This document shows positions 8,086-15,930 of a stretch of 50,535 nucleotides of DNA, piece by piece (position 1 is the first letter of the stretch; each line of letters opens with the position of its first letter). The position numbers and the translations under genes were made by a program. The stretch is from Rhodocyclaceae bacterium (GTDB taxonomy: Bacteria; Pseudomonadota; Gammaproteobacteria; Burkholderiales; Rhodocyclaceae), in NCBI GenBank assembly GCA_026646875.1, contig JAPKHL010000010.1:1-50535 (forward strand). Direction: 5' to 3'. Below the pieces are notes generated by a model that saw only the letters and a program-made list of their open reading frames with translations, searched no databases and was not told where the DNA came from.

Positions 8086-9275
8086 CCGCCGATCGCCTCG
8101 GCCGGGTCGACCCGCAGCGCGGCGCGAATGGCCAGGCTGCTGGCCAGCGTGCACACGCCGAGGGTGGCCAGCAGGCCGCGCGCAGCATCGCCCGCCGTGA
8201 GCAGCACGGTCTTGGGGAAGAACGGCGCCCACAGCGTCGCCGCGCCCTCGCCCACGGCGAATCCGATCAGCCCGAGGGCCAGCGCCTGCTGCAGCACCAG
8301 CGCGGCGATGCTGCGGTCGCGCGCACCGATCAGCTTGAGCACCGCGATCTCGCGCTGCTTGTTCAGGGTCATCGTGTAGATGATGAAGGCCACGATGGCC
8401 GCGCTGACCACCGCGAGGATCGCCAGGAACATGCCGATCTGCCGGGCCGAGGTGGCGATCAGGCGCGCCACGAGGATTTCCTCCATGTCCTCCCGCGACC
8501 AGGCGGTAAGGTGCTTCCAGCGGCCGATCGCGGCCTGCACCTCGGCCACCGTGTGGCCGGGGGCGACACGCACCAGCACGGTATTGACGCTGCGGCTGGC
8601 GCTCTGGCCGGCGAGCACCGCGTCGAGCAGCCCCGGCACGCCGGGCCGGTTTAGCGCCGGATTGGCCTGGGTGCGCGCCCGCTCGGCGAGCAGGCTGTCG
8701 TTGTCCTTGAGGAACTGCACCTCCTGCGCGTCCTTCAGCGGAATGAACAGCATCGGATCGCCGGACGAGGAGGTGGCGCGCTGCGTCAGGCCGACCACCG
8801 CGTAGTCGTGCCGGCGGATGCGCACCGTATCGCCGACCCGCAGCCCCGTGGCCCGGTCGGCCACCGCCTCGTAGTGGCTGCGCAGCAGGGGGCGCCCGGC
8901 GACCAGCTGGGACGGCTCGCCCAGTCCGCCCGGCTCGACGCCGGCGAGCATCACCCGCACCTCGCGGCCATGCACCGGCACCTGCATGGTCAGGTAGGCC
9001 GCGTTGGCCACCTCCGCCACGCCGGGCAGCACGGCCAGCGTGCGCTGGAGGTCGTCGCGCAGCGAGGACGGCTCCGCCCAGGGGCCGAGCGTATCCTTCT
9101 GCACCACCCAGAGATCGGCCCCGGAGGCGGCGATCACCGCGCGTCCGTCGGCGACCATGCCGCGATAGACGCCGGCCATGGTCAGCGTGGCACCGATCAG
9201 CAGCCCCAGGCCGACACCGGTGAACAGGAAGCGTCCGAAATGCTGGGCGATGTCGCGTCCGGCCAGGTTGATCAT
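8082..9275 (-). CDS. FtsX-like ABC permease (DevC/MacB type)
   Basis: This 397-residue permease has one N-terminal membrane segment (residues about 14-36, FLFTGVGLGLLIGATLTM) and a large periplasmic MacB-like domain (about 40-260). Three C-terminal segments complete the FtsX domain, beginning MFLAILAVVSAAIVAFIIYT and including TLNKQREIAVLKLIGA. The start is ATG at 9275 with AGGGGG 6 nt upstream. With the ATPase and the membrane-fusion protein it forms a tripartite exporter of DevBCA/MacAB kind. No outer-membrane TolC-like channel is encoded nearby. The substrate is unknown. Confidence 0.9.
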   Translation of the reverse strand: MINLAGRDIAQHFGRFLFTGVGLGLLIGATLTMAGVYRGMVADGRAVIAASGADLWVVQKDTLGPWAEPSSLRDDLQRTLAVLPGVAEVANAAYLTMQVPVHGREVRVMLAGVEPGGLGEPSQLVAGRPLLRSHYEAVADRATGLRVGDTVRIRRHDYAVVGLTQRATSSSGDPMLFIPLKDAQEVQFLKDNDSLLAERARTQANPALNRPGVPGLLDAVLAGQSASRSVNTVLVRVAPGHTVAEVQAAIGRWKHLTAWSREDMEEILVARLIATSARQIGMFLAILAVVSAAIVAFIIYTMTLNKQREIAVLKLIGARDRSIAALVLQQALALGLIGFAVGEGAATLWAPFFPKTVLLTAGDAARGLLATLGVCTLASSLAIRAALRVDPAEAIGG

Positions 9276-9285
9276 CGCCGCCCCC

Positions 9286-10467
9286 TTACGCACCGCCGCG
9301 CGGCAAGCGCAGGCGGTCGCCGTCGTCGAGGGCACGCGCGCGTGCGGTGACCACCGCCGTGCCGGCGGGCAGTCCGTCGAGGATTTCCACCCCTTCGCCG
9401 GTGCGCACGCCCGGCCGCACAGGCACGAAGCGCGCCCGTCCATCGGCGGCGACGAACACCCCGCTCTGCCCGGCATGGCGGACCAGCGCGGCCGGCGGCA
9501 CGACCACGCCGGCACGCCGCGGCGGCAGCGACAGCGTCACCTCGGCCAGCTCGTTGAGGGTCAGCCCGGACGGCGGCGCATCGAAGGCGATCATCGCCAC
9601 GCGTTCCTCGGTGACCGCATCGGAAAGCGGCTCGATGCGCGCCACCCGCCCCGGCAGCGTCTCGCCCGGCCGGCTGCGCAGCACGATCGCAGCGGGCAGG
9701 CCGACCGCCAGCCCCGCCGAGCGGCCCTGATCGACCCGCACGCGCAACCAGAACGCAGCGTCGTCGGCCAGCCGCAGCACGGCCTGCCCGGCCACCGCCG
9801 TGCTGCCGGCCTCGATCTCGCGGGCGACGATCAGCCCGGCGGCGGGGGCGTGCAGGCGGGTATTGGCCAGCTGCCGCTCGAGCGCGGCAACCTCGGCCGC
9901 CAGGCGCTCGACCTCGGCGGCGGCGGCCTCGCGGCCGGCCAGGCTGCCGCGCCAGGCCGCCCCGGCGGCGCGCGCCTCGTGCGCCCGGGCGCGCTCGGCC
10001 TCGCCGCTGACGAAGCCCTGCGCGCGCAGCGCCGCAAAGCGTTGCGCGCTGGCCTCGGCCGTCAGGCGGCGGCTCTCGCTCTCCTCGACCTGCGCCTGCG
10101 CCGATGCCAGCGTCGCCCGGACACGGACCAGCGCGTGACGCGCGGCAGCCAGCCGCTCGCCGAGATCCACCGGGTCCATCTCCGCCAGCAGCTGCCCGGC
10201 GGCCACCGTGTCGCCCGGCTCGCCATGCACGCGCAGCACCCGCCCGGCCACGGTCGGTCCGACCAGGACGCTGCGCCGCGCCTCGACGAGTCCCAGGCCG
10301 AACAGGGTCGGCCGCAACTCGGCGGCCACGGCCTCGGCCGTCTCGACGGCGACCGCGCCCGGCCCGCCGCGCAGCAGGAGCGCGACGGCCAGGCCGGCAA
10401 GGAGAAGCCCGCCCGCCAGCCACAGGTGCCGGCGCTTGAGGGCGGAAAATCGGGGGATGGCGCGCAT
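9286..10467 (-). CDS. Membrane-fusion (HlyD/DevB-type) periplasmic adaptor
   Basis: This 393-residue protein has an N-terminal membrane anchor (residues about 15-32, WLAGGLLLAGLAVALLL). A split lipoyl (biotinyl-like) domain follows, with GPTVAGRVLRVHGEPGDTV and LHAPAAGLIVAREIEAGSTV, separated by a long coiled-coil hairpin at about 100-205. Beta-barrel and membrane-proximal domains follow. It would link the FtsX-type permease to an outer-membrane channel. The start is ATG at 10467. It sits 19 nt after the cytochrome gene and 10 nt before the permease gene, so it is clearly co-transcribed. Confidence 0.92.
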   Translation of the reverse strand: MRAIPRFSALKRRHLWLAGGLLLAGLAVALLLRGGPGAVAVETAEAVAAELRPTLFGLGLVEARRSVLVGPTVAGRVLRVHGEPGDTVAAGQLLAEMDPVDLGERLAAARHALVRVRATLASAQAQVEESESRRLTAEASAQRFAALRAQGFVSGEAERARAHEARAAGAAWRGSLAGREAAAAEVERLAAEVAALERQLANTRLHAPAAGLIVAREIEAGSTAVAGQAVLRLADDAAFWLRVRVDQGRSAGLAVGLPAAIVLRSRPGETLPGRVARIEPLSDAVTEERVAMIAFDAPPSGLTLNELAEVTLSLPPRRAGVVVPPAALVRHAGQSGVFVAADGRARFVPVRPGVRTGEGVEILDGLPAGTAVVTARARALDDGDRLRLPRGGA

Positions 10468-10486
10468 GACGGTATCCGCTCCGGAC

Positions 10487-10993
10487 TCAGGCCTTGCCGC
10501 GCCCGAGGCCCATGCGCGCCAGCAGGCCGTCGCGCAGCACCACGTGGTGCCAGAGCGCCGCCAGCACGTGCAGGGCCACCAGCGCCATCAGCGCCCGCGC
10601 GGCCAGGCCATGCACCTTGCGCGGCATGAACTGGCGGAAATCCTCGGGCAGGGCTCCGCCGGCGAAGACCGCCGCGAAGGCGCCGCTCTGCACCGCCAGC
10701 ATGACGCCGCTGAAGGCGAGCAGCAGAAGCAGCAGGTTGAGCGCCACGTGCCCGGCGCGGACCGGCCGCGCCGCCGCCGGGGCCGGATGGCGCCGGGCAA
10801 GGATGAGACGCACTGCCACCAGCAGGGCGACGACACCGCCGAGCAGCATGTGGATGCGCAGGTTGCCGAGCTTCTGCGCGGTGTTCGGCAGCTCGGCCAG
10901 CACCAGCATGCCGGTCAGCAGCAGGAACACCGCCAGGGCGGCGACCAGCCAGTGCACGGCGATGCGGGGAAGGGCGTAGCGCAGGGACGACAT
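10487..10993 (-). CDS. Cytochrome b561 family membrane protein
   Basis: This 168-residue protein has four membrane helices and candidate heme-ligating histidines: His14 in RIAVHWLV, His48 in LRIHMLLGG, His128 in RKVHGLAAR and His142 or the His149/150 pair in LHVLAALWHH. This is the bacterial cytochrome b561 / Ni-Fe hydrogenase b-type fold, which moves electrons across or within the inner membrane. The start chosen is ATG at 10993 with GGGAG upstream. A longer reading from 11068 lacks a ribosome-binding site. It is the first gene of the exporter/two-component operon, an unexpected partner for such a transporter. Confidence 0.87.
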   Translation of the reverse strand: MSSLRYALPRIAVHWLVAALAVFLLLTGMLVLAELPNTAQKLGNLRIHMLLGGVVALLVAVRLILARRHPAPAAARPVRAGHVALNLLLLLLAFSGVMLAVQSGAFAAVFAGGALPEDFRQFMPRKVHGLAARALMALVALHVLAALWHHVVLRDGLLARMGLGRGKA

Positions 10994-11058
10994 GGGAGGC
11001 TCCCGAAAAAAAGCGATGACGCGATTTTCGGAAATCCCGGCGCCGCCGGGGCGGCGAC

Positions 11059-11106
11059 TTGGTAACACACTATGTCAGGCGGAGCGTTGACACCGAGGCT
11101 TACCAA
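11059..11106. repeat. Inverted repeat TTGGTAA...TTACCAA upstream of the cytochrome operon
   Basis: TTGGTAA at 11059-11065 is matched by TTACCAA at 11100-11106, with centres 41 bp apart. It lies between the first gene of the exporter operon and the trmB-like gene, where the operon's promoter must be. I cannot place a convincing -35/-10 pair here. The spacing of about four helical turns would suit a dimeric regulator or a pair of sites. Confidence 0.35.
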
Positions 11107-11138
11107 AAAGCTGCGGGGTGGGTACGGCCACCCCCCGC
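11105..11138 (-). terminator. Intrinsic terminator after the trmB-like gene
   Basis: GCGGGG-TGG (11113-11121) pairs with CCA-CC-CCCCGC (11128-11138) with a two-nucleotide bulge. On the minus strand the stem is followed by TTTTT at 11109-11105. It ends the dusC/trmB-like transcript just before the exporter operon's regulatory region. Confidence 0.68.
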
Positions 11139-11154
11139 CGCGCGGGCGGCGGCC

Positions 11155-11832
11155 TCAGCCGGGATCGACGACGGCGCGGTAGAGCGGGTGCCCCGAATCC
11201 AGGTATTTGCGCTCGAAGGGCGTCAGCGGGGTTTCCGGCAGCCAGTCCTCGCAGCGGACCGGGCAGCCGCGCAGACGCTCGACCGCGAAGCAGAATTCCT
11301 CGACGTAGATGCGCCAGTTGCTGCGGCATTCGAGCACGCCGCCGAGGGCGAGCAGGTCGGGAAAGACGGCATGGCCGTGCCAGCGGCGGGCCAGGTGGCC
11401 GATCTTCGGCCAGGGGTTGGGATAGAGCAGGTAATGCCGTGCCAGGCGGACATCCGCCGCGCGCAGCAGGCGCCAGTAATCGACGAGATCGGCGCGCACC
11501 AGGTCGAGATTGTCCGGCAGCGTGCCGGCATCCTTGCCGTCGATGCGCCGGGCGAGGCGCGAGGCCGACTGGTCGACGCCGATCACGTAATGGTCGGGAA
11601 AGAGGCGCGCCAGCGCGATGCTGCTCTCGCCGACGCCGCAGCCGGCGTCGAGGATCAGCGGCGCCGTCGGAGCGAGCGCCGCGCGCCGCGCCATGCTGGC
11701 GGCGAAGGCGGTGCGGTTGTAGTCGGCGCAGGGCTTGCGGAAGGGCGCGCCGGCGTGGCGGTCGAGCAGCGTCGCGAGCTGCTCGTGGATGCCGCTCTGG
11801 GCGCTCTGCGGAATACGGGAGTTGGCGTACAT
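11155..11832 (-). CDS. TrmB-family tRNA (guanine-N7) methyltransferase-like protein
   Basis: This 225-residue SAM-dependent methyltransferase has the SAM-binding motif ILDAGCGVGESSIALA, the acidic post-motif VIGVDQSASRL and the TrmB signature YLLYPNPWPKIGHLARRWHG. The C-terminal TPFERKYLDSGHPLYRAV resembles the TrmB end motif. The expected activity is m7G formation in tRNA (position 46 in TrmB). The sequence looks like a TrmB paralogue rather than the canonical enzyme, so I withhold the symbol. The start is ATG at 11832, 26 nt after dusC, with which it forms a tRNA-modification operon. Confidence 0.78.
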   Translation of the reverse strand: MYANSRIPQSAQSGIHEQLATLLDRHAGAPFRKPCADYNRTAFAASMARRAALAPTAPLILDAGCGVGESSIALARLFPDHYVIGVDQSASRLARRIDGKDAGTLPDNLDLVRADLVDYWRLLRAADVRLARHYLLYPNPWPKIGHLARRWHGHAVFPDLLALGGVLECRSNWRIYVEEFCFAVERLRGCPVRCEDWLPETPLTPFERKYLDSGHPLYRAVVDPG

Positions 11833-11858
11833 CGGCGGGATCTCGCGGCGGCCCGGCC

Positions 11859-12842
11859 TCAGGCCGCCGGCAGGGGAAGGGGCACGCCGTGCGCCCGCAG
11901 GACGCGCGTCATCTCATCGACGCCGCGCAGCGTGCGCACCGCCTGGAAGAGCGCCTCGCCGGCCGGGAAGGTGCGGCGCAGCAGCGCCAGCCACATCTTC
12001 AGCCGGCCCGGCGCGTGCGGCGCCGTCACCCGCTGCTGCACGCGCAGCCAGTATTCGGCAAGCAGCGGCAGGAGCGCCTGCCAATCCGCCTCGCGTCCCG
12101 GCGGCAGCGATTCGCCGGCCAGCCCGGCGCGGATGTGGCGGGCGAGAAAGGGATCGGCCACCGCGCCACGGCCGAGCATCACGTCGGCACTGCCGCTCAC
12201 CGCGCGGCAACGCGCGTGATCGTCCACCGTCCACACCTCGCCGTTGGCCGTCACCGGCAGGCGCACCGCCTCGCGGATGCGCGCCACCCACTCCCAGTGG
12301 GCCGGCGGCTGGTAGCGCTCGGCCTTGGTCCGCGCATGCACCACCAGATTGACGATGCCGCCGGCCTCCAGCGCGCGGGCGCAGTCGAGCGTCTTCTCCG
12401 TGTCGTCGACGCCGAGGCGCATCTTGGCGGTGAAGGGAATTTCGGCGGGCACCGCCCGCCGCACTGCGCTGGCGATGCGGCAGAGCAGCTCGGGATCGGC
12501 CAGCAGCATGGCGCCGCCGCCGTGGCGGTTGACCGTCGGCGCCGGACAGCCGAAGTTGAGGTCGATCCCGGCCGGCCGCAGGGTGGCCAGCCGCGCCGCG
12601 TTCTCCGCCAGGCAGGCGGGATCGCTGCCGAGCAGCTGCACCGCCATCGGCGTACCGGACGACGTACGGCTGCCGTTGGCAAGCTCCGGCCCGATGCGGC
12701 GGAAGGTGCGCAACGGCAGCAGGGACCCCGAAACGCGGACGAACTCGGTCACCGCCCCGTCGTAACCGCCAACGCGCGTCAGCAGGTCGCGCAGCAGGGG
12801 ATCGGCGAGTCCCTCCATCGGCGCCAGCAGCAGTTTTCCCAT
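11859..12842 (-). CDS. dusC: tRNA-dihydrouridine synthase C
   Basis: This 327-residue FMN-dependent enzyme reduces uridine to dihydrouridine in tRNA, at position 16 for DusC. The TIM barrel begins MGKLLLAPMEGLADPLLRDLL. The catalytic cysteine lies in DLNFGCPAPTVNRHGGGAML, and the phosphate/FMN-binding parts are in TAKMRLG and DVMLGRGAVADPFL. The subgroup fits DusC from its short form and MEGLADPLLR start. The start is ATG at 12842 with GGAG 9 nt upstream. A -10-like element lies 34 nt upstream. Confidence 0.9.
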   Translation of the reverse strand: MGKLLLAPMEGLADPLLRDLLTRVGGYDGAVTEFVRVSGSLLPLRTFRRIGPELANGSRTSSGTPMAVQLLGSDPACLAENAARLATLRPAGIDLNFGCPAPTVNRHGGGAMLLADPELLCRIASAVRRAVPAEIPFTAKMRLGVDDTEKTLDCARALEAGGIVNLVVHARTKAERYQPPAHWEWVARIREAVRLPVTANGEVWTVDDHARCRAVSGSADVMLGRGAVADPFLARHIRAGLAGESLPPGREADWQALLPLLAEYWLRVQQRVTAPHAPGRLKMWLALLRRTFPAGEALFQAVRTLRGVDEMTRVLRAHGVPLPLPAA

Positions 12843-12876
12843 CGGATCGAGCCTGTCTCCGGAAACGAAGGAGGGC

Positions 12877-12882
12877 ATTCTA
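12877..12882 (-). promoter_or_regulatory. Candidate -10 of the dusC promoter
   Basis: TAGAAT on the minus strand lies 34 nt upstream of the dusC start, giving a leader of about 28 nt. No good -35 is seen at 16-18 nt, so the call rests on the -10 and the distance alone. Confidence 0.35.
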
Positions 12883-13004
12883 CGCCGTCGCTTCCTCATC
12901 CTGCCGCTGGAGGGGCTGCCACGGCAGGCAGTTTGCGGAAAGCATCGGCGTTTTCGACCCGCAAAAACCTCATGTCGACGCCGTTGATGCGGCACCCCGC
13001 CCCG

Positions 13005-14354
13005 TCACTCCGCCGGCAACCTCGCCAGCGCTGCCTTGAGCGCCTCGAAGCAACGGGCATCGATGGCCGTGCCGACGTGCTCGGCCATCATCTCGAGCGT
13101 GCGCGGCACCGGGATGGCACCGCGGTAGGGGCGTTCGGCGGTGATGGCGTCGAAGATGTCGGCGGTGGTGATGATGCGGGTTTCCAGGCTGATGTCGTCG
13201 GCCTTCAGCCCGCGCGGGTAGCCGCCGCCGTCGAGCCGTTCGTGGTGGGCGGCGGAGACGCGGGCCAGCTCGGCGAAGGCGTCGATGCGCGAGAGGATGG
13301 TTTCGGTGTAGGTGGCGTGCAGCTTCACCGCGGCCCATTCCTCGTCGTCCAGCTTGCCCGGCTTGTCGAGCACGCTGTTGCTGACGCCGAGCTTGCCCAC
13401 GTCATGCAGCAGCGCACCGCGCCGGAGCCAGCGGCGGCGTTCGGGGGCGAGGCCGAGCCGCTCGCCGATCAGGTCGGTGTAGAGCGCCACGCGCATGCTG
13501 TGGCCGCTGGTGTAGGGGCTCTTCGAGTCGACCACCTGGCCGAAGGCGGCGGCAATGTCGTCGAGGTAGTCGTCGTCGAGCGGCACCACGTGGCTGGCCG
13601 GTTCGAGCGCCAGCACCGCCGCGTCGAGCGCGGGGGAGGCCAGGCCGGCCCAGAACTCCGGGTCGGCGGCGACCGCCTCGAAGGCCCGCACCAGCGCCGG
13701 GTCGAACCAGTGCCCGGAGCGCTCGCGCACCTCGGCCAGTGCGGCTGCGGCGCCGTCCGCCGTGTGGAAGACGTCGACCACCTGCGCCAGCAGGGCGATC
13801 CGCGCGTTCAGCGGAATCGCCTCGCCGGCGAGACCGGCCGGCTTGCCCTGTCCGTTGTAGTGTTCGTCGAGGCTGTAGATGCCGGCGGCGACGGCGTCGG
13901 GAAAGCGCAGCAGGCGGGCGATCTCGGCGCCGCGCGAGCAGCGCGTGACGATCAGTTCCTGCGCGATCTCGCCGCCCTTGCGCACGATCGTCAGCACGCT
14001 GCGGAAGCGCTCGGCCAGCCCGGCCTTCAGTCCGGTGTGCGAGAGGACAAAGCGCAGCACCTGCGGCAGACGGTCGCCCACCGTCTTGTAGTCGCGCTTG
14101 AACTGCAGGTCGTCGGTGAGGTAGAGCGCGCAGATGCGCGCGGCGTTGCTGCTGCAGCCGAGGTCCTTGAGCAGCAGCGTGTAGTAGAGCTCCCACAGGC
14201 GCGGATCGGGGAGGCCGATCCGCCGGCCGATGTGCATGCCGATCCAGCAGCAGCGCACGCAGTGCCCCTCGGGCTGTCCCTCGGTGATGTCGAGCGCGTG
14301 GCTGAGCGCGGCGATCAGCTCGGACAGTTTGAGCTGCGGGAGGGACGGTGTCAT
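13005..14354 (-). CDS. Tandem HD / HD-GYP phosphodiesterase (c-di-GMP turnover)
   Basis: This 449-residue cytoplasmic protein has two HD-type domains. The C-terminal one (about 265-445) is canonical: SGHSMRVA, HDVGKLG (His317, Asp318) and HHERLDGGGYPRGL (370-383), as in c-di-GMP phosphodiesterases. The N-terminal one (about 22-195) keeps the fold signals EGHCVRCCWIG and DEHYNGQGKPAGL. Its HD pair is replaced by KD (residues 63-64, LLLKDLGCSSN), so it is probably regulatory or inactive. The start is ATG at 14354, 11 nt after the CapA-like gene. It is the last gene of a three-gene operon. The window also encodes a diguanylate cyclase (22753-23982), giving both arms of c-di-GMP metabolism. Confidence 0.9.
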   Translation of the reverse strand: MTPSLPQLKLSELIAALSHALDITEGQPEGHCVRCCWIGMHIGRRIGLPDPRLWELYYTLLLKDLGCSSNAARICALYLTDDLQFKRDYKTVGDRLPQVLRFVLSHTGLKAGLAERFRSVLTIVRKGGEIAQELIVTRCSRGAEIARLLRFPDAVAAGIYSLDEHYNGQGKPAGLAGEAIPLNARIALLAQVVDVFHTADGAAAALAEVRERSGHWFDPALVRAFEAVAADPEFWAGLASPALDAAVLALEPASHVVPLDDDYLDDIAAAFGQVVDSKSPYTSGHSMRVALYTDLIGERLGLAPERRRWLRRGALLHDVGKLGVSNSVLDKPGKLDDEEWAAVKLHATYTETILSRIDAFAELARVSAAHHERLDGGGYPRGLKADDISLETRIITTADIFDAITAERPYRGAIPVPRTLEMMAEHVGTAIDARCFEALKAALARLPAE

Positions 14355-14365
14355 GGTCGGCGGCG

Positions 14366-15376
14366 TCAGGGGTTGGCGCACTGCGCCACGGCGCCGTCGC
14401 GCGGCGTGCCGGCCGGGCCGCAGGGAGTCAGGGCGCCGGGCACCGGGTGCGGCGTGCCGGCCTCGTCCATCCGGGCGGCCAGGGTGTCCCAGGAGTGCAG
14501 GCCGTCGCGGTCGAGGGTCAGGCGCAGCAGCCAGCCGCGCCGCGCTTCCGGGCTCTCGAAGCCGTCGAAGACGAAATTGCCGAGGCTGTAGACGATCAGC
14601 CGGCCCCGGTAGTACTCGGCGCCCTGCGTGACGTGCGGGTGGCCGCCGACCACCGCATCGGCGCCGGCGTCGATCATGGCGCGCGCCAGTTGCCGCTGCC
14701 GCTCGCCGGGCGCCGGCTCGCGCTCCCAGCCCCAGTGCATGAAGGGGATCACCAGGTCGGCGCCGGCGGCGCGCGCGGCGCGGATGTCGGCCAGCACCTG
14801 GCTGTCCTCGCTCCACGCCACGCCCGGCCAGTCGGGGCCGGCCTCGAAGGCGCGCGGCTTGAATTCGTTGTAGGCGAGCACGGCGATGCGCAGGCCGCCG
14901 CGCTCGATCCACAACGGCGCGTGCGCGGCGGCGAGGTCGCGTCCGCCGCCGACCGGGCGGATGCCGGCGGCCTCCAGATGCGCGAGGGTTTCGACGAAGG
15001 CGGCGCGCCCGTAGTCGCCGGCATGGTTGTTGGCCACCGCCAGCGCGTCGAAACGTCCGCGCAGCACCGACAGCACACGCGGATGCGCGCGGAAGGTGTA
15101 GATCTTGTTGTCGATCGCCTTGCCGCCGGTGGCGATCGGGCATTCGAGATTGCCGATCGTGTAGTCCGCGTCGCGCAGGAAGGAGGCGAAGGGCGCGAGC
15201 GGATCGCCACCGGCGGCGATGGTGCGGCCCGGCCCGTCGTCGAGCATCACGTCGCCGGCGAAGACCAGGCGCACCGGCTCGGCTGACGCCGTGCCGGCCG
15301 CCAGCAGCAGGGCGCAGCACAGCGCGCGCAGGCCAGCACCCGCGTGCCTGGCAAAGCGTACGACGGAGGCGCTCAT
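14366..15376 (-). CDS. CapA-type (PGA_cap) secreted metallophosphoesterase-like protein
   Basis: This 336-residue protein has a signal peptide (residues about 1-32, ending TASA). The PGA_cap/CapA domain follows: LVFAGDVMLDDGPG, IGNLECPIATGG, VANNHAGDYG, IPFMHWGWE, VVGGHPHVTQGAEYY and VYSLGNFVFD. CapA proteins belong to the calcineurin-like metallophosphoesterase group and take part in poly-gamma-glutamate capsule assembly. The other capsule genes (capB, capC) are not present, so a stand-alone envelope function is more likely. The start chosen is ATG at 15376 with GGAGG 7 nt upstream, overlapping the stop of the preceding gene as ATGA. Confidence 0.88.
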   Translation of the reverse strand: MSASVVRFARHAGAGLRALCCALLLAAGTASAEPVRLVFAGDVMLDDGPGRTIAAGGDPLAPFASFLRDADYTIGNLECPIATGGKAIDNKIYTFRAHPRVLSVLRGRFDALAVANNHAGDYGRAAFVETLAHLEAAGIRPVGGGRDLAAAHAPLWIERGGLRIAVLAYNEFKPRAFEAGPDWPGVAWSEDSQVLADIRAARAAGADLVIPFMHWGWEREPAPGERQRQLARAMIDAGADAVVGGHPHVTQGAEYYRGRLIVYSLGNFVFDGFESPEARRGWLLRLTLDRDGLHSWDTLAARMDEAGTPHPVPGALTPCGPAGTPRDGAVAQCANP

Positions 15377-15801
15377 GCCGGTGCCTCCGTGGCCGTTTCG
15401 CACCAGTACTGCAACTCGCCGTCACGCAGCGGTTCGTAGACGAAGTGCAGGCCGCTGAAGCCGTAGGGCGCGCGGCGGCCGGGCGCGGGCGGATAGGGGA
15501 AGGTCGCCTGATGGATCAGCACCGGGCCGTCGTCGCGGTCGGCGTAGGTGTAGACCTTCAGCGCGGCATGCTCGGCCGGGGCGTCCTGCAGCACCAGGCG
15601 AACGTGGAAATACGAGCCGATGGCGACCCCCCGCACCGGGTAGGGCGAGGGGACCGGCCGGGCCGACAGCGTGCGCGTCTCGCCGCCGTAGGTGACATGG
15701 CAGGCGACGGCGGCGGTCGAGGCCCGGGCCGGCGTGGCGCAGAGCGCCCCCAGGAGGCACGGAAGCAGGCACAGCGGAGAAAGGCGGCGAACGACGGACA
15801 C
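15373..15801 (-). CDS. Secreted protein of unknown function
   Basis: This 142-residue protein has a GTG start at 15801-15799 with GGAG 5 nt upstream. A signal peptide, VVRRLSPLCLLPCLLGALCATPARA, covers about residues 3-27. The mature part is beta-rich: VACHVTYGGETRTLSARPV, GSYFHVRLVLQD and ALKVYTYADRDDGPVLIHQATF. It has two cysteines, near the start and near the end (ELQYWCETATEA), which could form a disulfide. I do not recognise the family. It overlaps the CapA-like gene by four nucleotides and is the first gene of that operon. It may be periplasmic and act with CapA. Confidence 0.72.
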   Translation of the reverse strand: MSVVRRLSPLCLLPCLLGALCATPARASTAAVACHVTYGGETRTLSARPVPSPYPVRGVAIGSYFHVRLVLQDAPAEHAALKVYTYADRDDGPVLIHQATFPYPPAPGRRAPYGFSGLHFVYEPLRDGELQYWCETATEAPA

Positions 15802-15852
15802 AGGGACTCCGGACGCGAAAATGGGGGACAGCGCAGCGTGGAACAGAGCGGC

Positions 15853-15881
15853 AGTATGTCGCCAGCCGGGGCCGACGGCAA
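15853..15881 (-). promoter_or_regulatory. Promoter of the secreted protein / capA / HD-GYP operon
   Basis: On the minus strand TTGCCG (15881-15876), 17 nt and CATACT (15858-15853) lie 51 nt upstream of the GTG start. It is back to back with the ychJ promoter, with 15 bp between the two -35 boxes. Confidence 0.5.
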
Positions 15882-15896
15882 ATGCCCGCCGCCGGC

Positions 15897-15925
15897 TTGC
15901 CCGCATCCGGCGCGCGGCGTATCTT
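15897..15925 (+). promoter_or_regulatory. Promoter of ychJ-truC
   Basis: TTGCCC (15897-15902), 17 nt and TATCTT (15920-15925) form the promoter. The expected transcription start is near 15932, which falls on the first bases of the hairpin at 15931-15964. Confidence 0.55.
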
Positions 15926-15930
15926 TCGCC

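Noticed and set aside
11118-14591. Open frame of 1157 codons on the plus strand
   Set aside because: It crosses trmB-like, dusC and HD-GYP genes on the other strand, is dominated by Arg/Ala/Gly, and has no recognisable motif.
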